Shown here in pieces: positions 24,668-28,700 of a DNA stretch of 28,700 nucleotides. The translations under genes were made by a program, and so were the position numbers. The stretch comes from JBOGIF01 sp050742415 (lineage in GTDB: Bacteria > Actinomycetota > Acidimicrobiia > Acidimicrobiales > AC-14): contig JBOGIF010000132.1 in NCBI GenBank assembly GCA_050742415.1, forward strand, positions 1 through 28,700, given 5' to 3'. Numbering within the stretch: the stretch's first letter is position 1; each line of letters opens with the position of its first letter. A model generated the notes under the pieces. That model was not told where the DNA came from. It saw only the letters and a program-made list of their open reading frames with translations, and did no database searches.

Positions 24668-24695
24668 CTTGACAGATCACACGCCTGCCGTCAAG
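24668..24695. promoter_or_regulatory. CTTGAC inverted repeat, operator or -35 candidate
   Basis: CTTGAC (24668-24673) and GTCAAG (24690-24695) are inverted with 16 nt between. The plus-strand arm includes a consensus -35 TTGACA (24669-24674), but no -10 stands 16-18 nt after it. It lies in the divergent kgd/small-protein gap. Confidence 0.35.
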
Positions 24696-24768
24696 CCCAT
24701 CCACCACTCGCGCCACCTGATCCCACAGACTGGTTGCGCAGCCACTCAACCCCGAGCCCCGAGGTGCC

Positions 24769-24774
24769 GATAGT
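24769..24774 (+). promoter_or_regulatory. -10 box GATAGT for the small Cys/His protein gene
   Basis: GATAGT lies 7 nt before the ATG at 24782. It supports that ATG over the earlier in-frame start at 24734. Confidence 0.4.
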
Positions 24775-24781
24775 GGTGAAC

Positions 24782-25003
24782 ATGACGGCACAGACGATCT
24801 TCTCGAGCAGAGCGGTCACCAGGCTCGTCGAGGCCGGCAACTCGGCGATGTGCGCCGAATGCGGCCTCCCGGTGAAGTTCAGGGCCAGGGCTCGGCTCAC
24901 CCAGGTCATCGCCAACGTCTACGTGGGCGGCGTCTGGGACCGAGTCGAGCACTATCACAGCCCCTGCTACGAAACCGCCGGCGAGCCCTACGGCCCCGTT
25001 TGA
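24782..25003 (+). CDS. Small Cys/His-rich protein, possible zinc-binding
   Basis: The 73-residue protein contains C24-x2-C27 (MCAECGLPVKF), a basic loop RARARLTQ, and a late cluster VEHYHSPCYE with H57, H59 and C62. The set CxxC plus HxHxxC would fit a small treble-clef or zinc-ribbon-like fold, but I do not recognise a characterised family. The hydrophobic stretch VIANVYVGGVWDRV sits between the two clusters. The ATG at 24782 is chosen for the -10-like box 7 nt upstream and because the preceding residues look like noncoding translation. It is divergent from kgd and 52 nt upstream of the MerR gene, in the same direction. Confidence 0.7.
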   Translation: MTAQTIFSSRAVTRLVEAGNSAMCAECGLPVKFRARARLTQVIANVYVGGVWDRVEHYHSPCYETAGEPYGPV

Positions 25004-25043
25004 GGCAAACGCCACCAGGTGCCACTAAGCCCGTGACCGGCGG

Positions 25044-25049
25044 TACCTT
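25044..25049 (+). promoter_or_regulatory. -10 box TACCTT for the merR gene
   Basis: TACCTT lies 6 nt before the ATG at 25056, with no Shine-Dalgarno. The gap to the gene upstream is 52 nt. Confidence 0.45.
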
Positions 25050-25055
25050 GATCGG

Positions 25056-25565
25056 ATGGAGCGCGACGGCCTCATAGGGGTTGCCGAGGTAGGTCGCCGC
25101 ACGGGGCTCACACGCAAGGCGTTGCGGCACTACGAGGGTCTGGGGCTCATCGAGCCGGCCGAGCGGAGCGAAGCCGGGTACCGGCTCTACGACGCCGAGG
25201 CGCTGCGCCGGATCGAGCTCGTCAACCGGGCGAAGGTCCTCGGGTTGAGTCTGTCCGAGGCCAAGGAGTTCCTGCACGTCGCCGAAGGGTGCTGCGGAGA
25301 GAACCACCCCGACCTGGCGTCGCTGGTGGAGCGCAAGCTCGGTGAGACCGAGCAGCGGATGACCGATCTGCAGTCGTTGCGGTCGACCCTCGAGAGTGTG
25401 CTCGACCGCCTGGCGCGCAACCAGGGCCTCCACCGGTGCGAGGAGAGCCTCTGCACCTGCGGGACCGGCAACTGCGGCGCTCCCCTGACGATCTCATCTC
25501 CTTCCGGGGGCGCTCAGGGTCGCTATACCGCCTCAAGCGTCCCCGGAACCAGCCTCTCCGGCTGA
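25056..25565 (+). CDS. MerR-family transcription regulator, cysteine-rich effector region
   Basis: The 169-residue protein has a canonical MerR winged helix at 6-75 (IGVAEVGRRTGLTRKALRHYEGLGLIEPAERSEAGYRLYD), a long dimerisation helix (about 86-122) and a cysteine-rich effector region: CC79-80, H84, C128, C133, C135 and C140. Metal-sensing MerR proteins use such cysteines to bind Zn, Cu, Hg or similar ions, so a metal or redox signal is likely; the ion is not readable. A Ser/Gly tail (145-169) lies beyond the usual family end. No target operon with the typical 19-20-bp MerR spacer is obvious; the gene converges on the SagB-type gene with an 18-nt gap. Confidence 0.85.
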   Translation: MERDGLIGVAEVGRRTGLTRKALRHYEGLGLIEPAERSEAGYRLYDAEALRRIELVNRAKVLGLSLSEAKEFLHVAEGCCGENHPDLASLVERKLGETEQRMTDLQSLRSTLESVLDRLARNQGLHRCEESLCTCGTGNCGAPLTISSPSGGAQGRYTASSVPGTSLSG

Positions 25566-25583
25566 CCGGGCGTACCGGCTGAG

Positions 25584-26981
25584 CTACCGGCCCACCATCT
25601 CCACTGGGCGACGGGGCGGGCCGCCCGGGCGGGACCGGTAGCCCGGCGCGCCGACGGCGGTCACCAACAGAGGAGCGCTGGTGGTGGCGAAGAACCGGCT
25701 GACCTCGTCGTCGTAGAACGTGAGCCCGGTGGCGCCGAGGCCGCGCGAGTACGCGGCCAGGTGAAGACGGCCTTCGACCACCCCGGCCTCCAGGTTGGCG
25801 GCCCGGTACCCGCGATCGCCCAAGGCCGACGTGACGGCGCCGAGGTCGGCACAGGAGAAGGCCGTGAATGCACCGTCGCCACCGAGCGGCTGGTCCAGGC
25901 ACAGGTGGCGGCCGGCGTCGCGCAGGTCGCCGGTCGCCAGCTCGGTCAAGCCGTCGCCGTTCCAGCGGTAGCCACCTGCGTCGAGGCCGTCCACGCCGAA
26001 CAGCAGCAGGTAGTGCTCCAGCAGCGAGCGGTCCTCGGGGATGAAGTCGCCCCGCACTCCCCCGGCCGCCCACCCGAGGTCGGCATGCACGAGGCCCTCC
26101 GGCGCGGAACGGCGCAGGTCGAACCAACGGGTGGAACCCCGCCTGCGAATCACGCCGGCCAGGTCTGCGGCCGCGTAGAGCCCCGCTCCCGGTCCAACCG
26201 GCGATCCGGCGTCCGCAGCCGCCTCCCGCCAGGAGATCACGTCGGGCTGCGACGCGAGAACGCCTGTCGCGAACGCGTCGGTGACGAGCGGGAACTCGAG
26301 GGGATCGTCGGCCAGGTGACCTGCGGGCACGTCGCCGCCACTGCTTTGGCGCGGGAGCGCGGACGGCTCGCCGTTCAGGGACACCACCGCCAGCGGCAGC
26401 TCGTACGGCGCCTGCGCTCCCACGAGCGCGGCGACTTCCGTGTCGACAAAGCCCACCTCCACGCGCGCCTCGGGCACGAGGGCCAGCACGTGGGCGAGCA
26501 TCGTCCCGGCGTCCCACCAGAGGTGGCGGAAGCCGCGCTCGCGGTACTTCCAGCACGTCCTCCACGGCACTCCGGTGAGCACCAGGGCCGGCGGGGCCCC
26601 GGCCGGCGCGTCCGACAACCGCACCAGGCCGTGCTCGACGGGCTCGTAGTGGAAGACCCCAGCGCCTCTGACGACGTAGACCTCGATCGGGCTGAGGTTG
26701 CCCGCCGACCCGGCGGCGCGGAACCACATTGTGCGGCCGCCCATCTCCATTCGACGCGTCACACCGGCCGACAGGAACAGGAGGCGGCCCAGCCAATCGG
26801 CGTCCAGATCCTCGGGCAGGGGCAGGACCTCGCGGCCGGGATAGGTCTTGAACTGCGGGGGCTTGCGTTCCCAGACCATCGGCCGGTAGCCCTCGACCAG
26901 GCGGTCGTCGTGTTGATACGGGTGGCCCGGCTGGTGCACGGTCAGCCGGTGGTATTCCAAGGCGGGCACCGGCCCGCCCAT
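25584..26981 (-). CDS. SagB/ThcOx-type tandem nitroreductase-like dehydrogenase
   Basis: The 465-residue protein begins with EYHRLTVHQPGHPY and is made of two nitroreductase-like halves, the N-terminal one about 40-230 (LLFLSAGVTRRMEMGG, then RAAGSAGNLSPIEVYVV) and the C-terminal one about 250-465 (RGSTRWFDLRRSAPEG, then GLTFYDDEVSRFF). SagB-type enzymes are FMN-dependent and oxidise azolines in thiazole/oxazole-modified peptides; other members act on unknown substrates. No YcaO or precursor peptide is near, so a peptide-natural-product role is not supported. It is the last gene of the run with two SIS genes, starting 11 nt after the upstream stop. The ATG at 26981 is the natural start; the open frame continues upstream only as antisense or out-of-frame sequence. 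Confidence 0.8.
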   Translation of the reverse strand: MGGPVPALEYHRLTVHQPGHPYQHDDRLVEGYRPMVWERKPPQFKTYPGREVLPLPEDLDADWLGRLLFLSAGVTRRMEMGGRTMWFRAAGSAGNLSPIEVYVVRGAGVFHYEPVEHGLVRLSDAPAGAPPALVLTGVPWRTCWKYRERGFRHLWWDAGTMLAHVLALVPEARVEVGFVDTEVAALVGAQAPYELPLAVVSLNGEPSALPRQSSGGDVPAGHLADDPLEFPLVTDAFATGVLASQPDVISWREAAADAGSPVGPGAGLYAAADLAGVIRRRGSTRWFDLRRSAPEGLVHADLGWAAGGVRGDFIPEDRSLLEHYLLLFGVDGLDAGGYRWNGDGLTELATGDLRDAGRHLCLDQPLGGDGAFTAFSCADLGAVTSALGDRGYRAANLEAGVVEGRLHLAAYSRGLGATGLTFYDDEVSRFFATTSAPLLVTAVGAPGYRSRPGGPPRRPVEMVGR

Positions 26982-26992
26982 GGCGCCGGCGC

Positions 26993-27643
26993 TCAGGCCG
27001 CCAGCGCTTCCTGCACGTAGGACCAGAGCACGTGGGTGAGCGCCGCCTGGGACTCCTGCACCCGGTGGACGCTCTGGGACCGGACGACCAAGCAGTGCTC
27101 GAGGTTCGGGTCGACCGCCATCCGACCCCCGTCGATGCCCGCGAGGCCGACGGTGAGGATCCCCCGCTTGGCGGCCTCGGCGAACGCCACCAGGAGGTTG
27201 TCGGAGTTGCCACTGGTGGAGAACCCCATGGCGATGTCGTGGTCGTGGCCGTGGGCGATGATCTGGCGGGAGAAGACCTTGTCGAATCCCACGTCGTTCG
27301 CCAGCGCCGTCAGAACGGCCTGGTCCTCCACCAGCGACCGCGCTGGCAGCGGACGTCCGCGGCGGGGCCTGGGGTAGAGCTGGGCCACCCCGTCGGCGTC
27401 GGTGGCGCTCCCGCCGTTGCCGAATGCGAACAGCCGCCCTCCGGCACCGAATCGCTCGGCCATCGCCGTCGCGACCGAACGCAGCTGGGGCTCGCAAAGA
27501 GTCAGTGTCTCGGCCCGGAGGCTCGCGCTCTGAGCCCACTTACCCTGCGCCGAGACAGCCAGGTCGGCCAGCAGCGAGACCGAATCGGTCTCGTCGCCCT
27601 CGATGAAGGGGTAGAGGAAGTCGGTCGTCTCCTTGGTGGTCAT
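26993..27643 (-). CDS. GmhA-like SIS-domain protein, metal/active-site motif substituted
   Basis: The 216-residue protein follows sedoheptulose-7-phosphate isomerase GmhA throughout: GNGGSATDADGVAQLY (75-90), LTALANDVGFDKVFSRQI, FSTSGNSDNLLVAF (141-154) and RVQESQAALTHVLW (194-207). In GmhA the helix after GNGGS carries HxxxE, a zinc ligand and the catalytic base; here that stretch reads GVAQL, so both are changed. The later Gln (196) and His (204) positions remain. It is therefore unlikely to be an ordinary heptose isomerase, and no other heptose pathway gene is near. The start ATG at 27643 is 13 nt after the SIS-HypC stop. Confidence 0.85.
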   Translation of the reverse strand: MTTKETTDFLYPFIEGDETDSVSLLADLAVSAQGKWAQSASLRAETLTLCEPQLRSVATAMAERFGAGGRLFAFGNGGSATDADGVAQLYPRPRRGRPLPARSLVEDQAVLTALANDVGFDKVFSRQIIAHGHDHDIAMGFSTSGNSDNLLVAFAEAAKRGILTVGLAGIDGGRMAVDPNLEHCLVVRSQSVHRVQESQAALTHVLWSYVQEALAA

Positions 27644-27656
27644 CGGTGCCCTCTCC

Positions 27657-28358
27657 TCACGATGCGGTGATGGCGAAGCCGGCGTGGACGAGGACGAGGT
27701 CGCCCGACTCCGGTGGTTCGATGAGCGAGACGTCGATCCGCTCCTGCCCCTCGGCGGTGCGGACCACCGCTTCGTCGCCGTCCACTGCCACCACCTCAGC
27801 CAGGCGGCCTTCGTCCGAACAGGTGATGCAGACCTCCTCGTCGCACACTGGCTGGCTCTTGAGCAGCCCCGGGTGCTCGAAGCAGACGTGGGTCAGCTCC
27901 CAGAGCAGGTGGTAGACCCGCACGAACTGCTCGGACGCCTCGAGGGGGTCGTCGGTCTCCAGCCAGACCACATGGTCGGCCGCGCCCGCCGGTGGGCGGC
28001 GCGACCCTGCCCCGATCCAGATCGTCTCGGTGCCCCAGGCGGCGCCCCGTCGAATGGTGTCGGCCACGTTCGCGTCGTCGGCGTCGGCGAGGACCAGCAC
28101 CACGTCGCCGGCGCGTACCGAGGCCCGCAAGGTGGCGACCAGGTCGGCCCCTACCGGGACGGTCAACGCCGCCAGCGCCCGCTTCCCCATGATCACCGGG
28201 TGCACGAACTCCACGGCGACGTGGTGGGCGTGGAATGGCCAGGCCGGTGACGCGCACCACATCGTGCCCCCGTCCGAGAACCGCCGCGCCAGAGCCAGCG
28301 AGGCGTCAGCCAGGTCGGCCGCCACGCCACTGATCCCCGAAGCCGTGTCGTCGTCCAT
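27657..28358 (-). CDS. SIS domain fused to a HypC/HupF hydrogenase-maturation domain
   Basis: The 233-residue protein has two parts. Residues 1-165 form a SIS-like domain with HHVAVEF (His46-x3-Glu50, the GmhA HxxxE arrangement), GDVVLVLADADDANVADTIRRG (84-105) and a terminal helix YHLLWELTHVCFE. Residues 171-233 (VCDEEVCITCSDEG, later VSLIEPPESGDLVLVHAGFAI) match HypC/HupF, the chaperone that carries the Fe(CN)2CO unit to the hydrogenase large subunit; CITC replaces the usual N-terminal MC start. A [NiFe]-hydrogenase link is thus inferred. The ATG at 28358 has AGGAGG 6 nt upstream, and the gene is divergent from the one beginning at 28550. Confidence 0.88.
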   Translation of the reverse strand: MDDDTASGISGVAADLADASLALARRFSDGGTMWCASPAWPFHAHHVAVEFVHPVIMGKRALAALTVPVGADLVATLRASVRAGDVVLVLADADDANVADTIRRGAAWGTETIWIGAGSRRPPAGAADHVVWLETDDPLEASEQFVRVYHLLWELTHVCFEHPGLLKSQPVCDEEVCITCSDEGRLAEVVAVDGDEAVVRTAEGQERIDVSLIEPPESGDLVLVHAGFAITAS

Positions 28359-28500
28359 CGAGCGCCTCCTGCGGAGTCCTGTACTGATTCTCCCACCGTC
28401 GCACGACTATGCGGCGCGACGCGTTCCCGAGGGATTCCGGAAAACTTTCACCTGATTTCGCCAGAGGGCTAGGTGTACTCTGCACTTGTCACTCTCCACA

Positions 28501-28519
28501 TAGATGTTCGACACATCTA
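28501..28519. promoter_or_regulatory. Palindromic operator candidate TAGATGT-N5-ACATCTA
   Basis: TAGATGT (28501-28507) and ACATCTA (28513-28519) are exact inverted arms with a 5-nt spacer. The site lies 30 nt before the ATG at 28550 and 143 nt before the divergent SIS-HypC gene. It is AT-rich against a GC-rich background and is of the size bound by a dimeric regulator. Confidence 0.55.
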
Positions 28520-28549
28520 GGTCCCGCAACCCAGAGGAGGATCTCGCCC

Positions 28550-28700
28550 ATGGCGACGACTCGAGGCCGGTCGACTACCACCCGCACCACCACTACCCGT
28601 AGCCGCACCTCACGTGAGCTGGTCACCCAGGGTCCTGGGCTGGCAGCCACCGGCGGCGCTGCCATCGAGGACTGGCGGGAGAACCCGCTAGACCCGATGG
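28550..28700 (+). CDS. N-terminal fragment of an unidentified protein
   Basis: The 50 complete codons visible give a Thr/Arg-rich start (MATTRGRSTTTRTTTTRSRT), followed by SRELVTQGPGLAATGGAAIED and WRENPLDPM, then the window edge. An AGAGGAGG Shine-Dalgarno at 28533-28540 lies 9 nt before the ATG, so this is a leadered gene, unlike most here. Composition does not identify a family. Its position divergent from a HypC-fusion gene makes a hydrogenase subunit or accessory protein possible, but nothing in these residues shows it. Confidence 0.6.
   Translation, partial: MATTRGRSTTTRTTTTRSRTSRELVTQGPGLAATGGAAIEDWRENPLDPM

Noticed and set aside
25556..25590. CCGGCTGA direct repeats between merR and the SagB-type gene
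   Set aside because: Two short GC-rich copies 17 nt apart are likely by chance at this base composition and form no stable hairpin.
25761..27020. A 419-codon plus-strand open frame
   Set aside because: It is antisense to the SagB-type gene, with no motif and no start context.
25222..27213. A 663-codon minus-strand open frame
   Set aside because: It is a frame-shifted shadow of the SagB-type gene and the MerR antisense strand; Arg/Pro-rich with no recognisable domain.

Overview
The window is a high-GC bacterial chromosome segment from an actinobacterium; Acidimicrobiia or a related lineage is my best guess, not proven. The evidence is the fused E2-E1 2-oxoglutarate decarboxylase (Kgd), a PimA-like mannosyltransferase, a UvrD2-type helicase with a C-terminal HRDC domain, an APS-type CysH, and many genes whose start codon lies 6-9 nt behind a TANNNT-like -10 box, which implies leaderless mRNAs. 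I see no rRNA, tRNA, CRISPR array, insertion sequence or prophage, and no gene-free stretch over 300 nt. The longest gene-poor stretches are 1-232 (a Uma2-like remnant), 24585-24781 (a hairpin and an inverted repeat) and 28359-28549 (a divergent control region with a palindrome).

Layout. 1-830: a truncated, frameshifted Uma2-like remnant beside a MazEF-type toxin-antitoxin pair. 863-3802 (minus): a PimA-like GT4, a membrane-anchored M48 homologue with a destroyed zinc motif, and a DUF3048 lipoprotein. 3864-9187: aminopeptidase N, then a GT-C-like polytopic membrane protein whose tail overlaps a convergent GT2 glycosyltransferase. 9215-12559: an assimilatory sulfur block of a HemD-like siroheme enzyme, a siroheme sulfite/nitrite reductase and APS reductase CysH. 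12591-14661: a DedA-like membrane protein, a stand-alone Lrp ligand-binding domain, a four-helix membrane protein and a PH-SHOCT membrane protein. 14693-16318 (minus): peptide deformylase, a two-ACT-domain regulator and a HAD nucleotidase-like protein in one operon. 16452-18804: UvrD2-like helicase and an orphan sigma-region-4 protein. 18821-24584 (minus): kgd, an NYN-S1-histone-H1-like fusion and exonuclease III, ending at a palindrome shared with the convergent sigma-like gene. 24782-25565: a small Cys/His protein and a cysteine-rich MerR regulator. 25584-28358 (minus): a SIS-HypC fusion, a GmhA-like SIS protein and a SagB-type nitroreductase. A divergent gene begins at 28550 and runs off the edge.

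The most novel part is the right end. A HypC-type [NiFe]-hydrogenase chaperone domain is fused to a SIS sugar-phosphate-binding domain and lies next to a second SIS protein. The stand-alone SIS protein has lost the HxxxE active-site motif of GmhA, while the HypC-fused one keeps it. This suggests a heteromeric enzyme or complex dedicated to hydrogenase maturation, with structural hydrogenase genes probably just outside the window. Other items worth attention are the NYN-S1-H1-like fusion, a sulfite/nitrite reductase with complete Fe-S cysteine sets in both halves, and the inactive M48 homologue.
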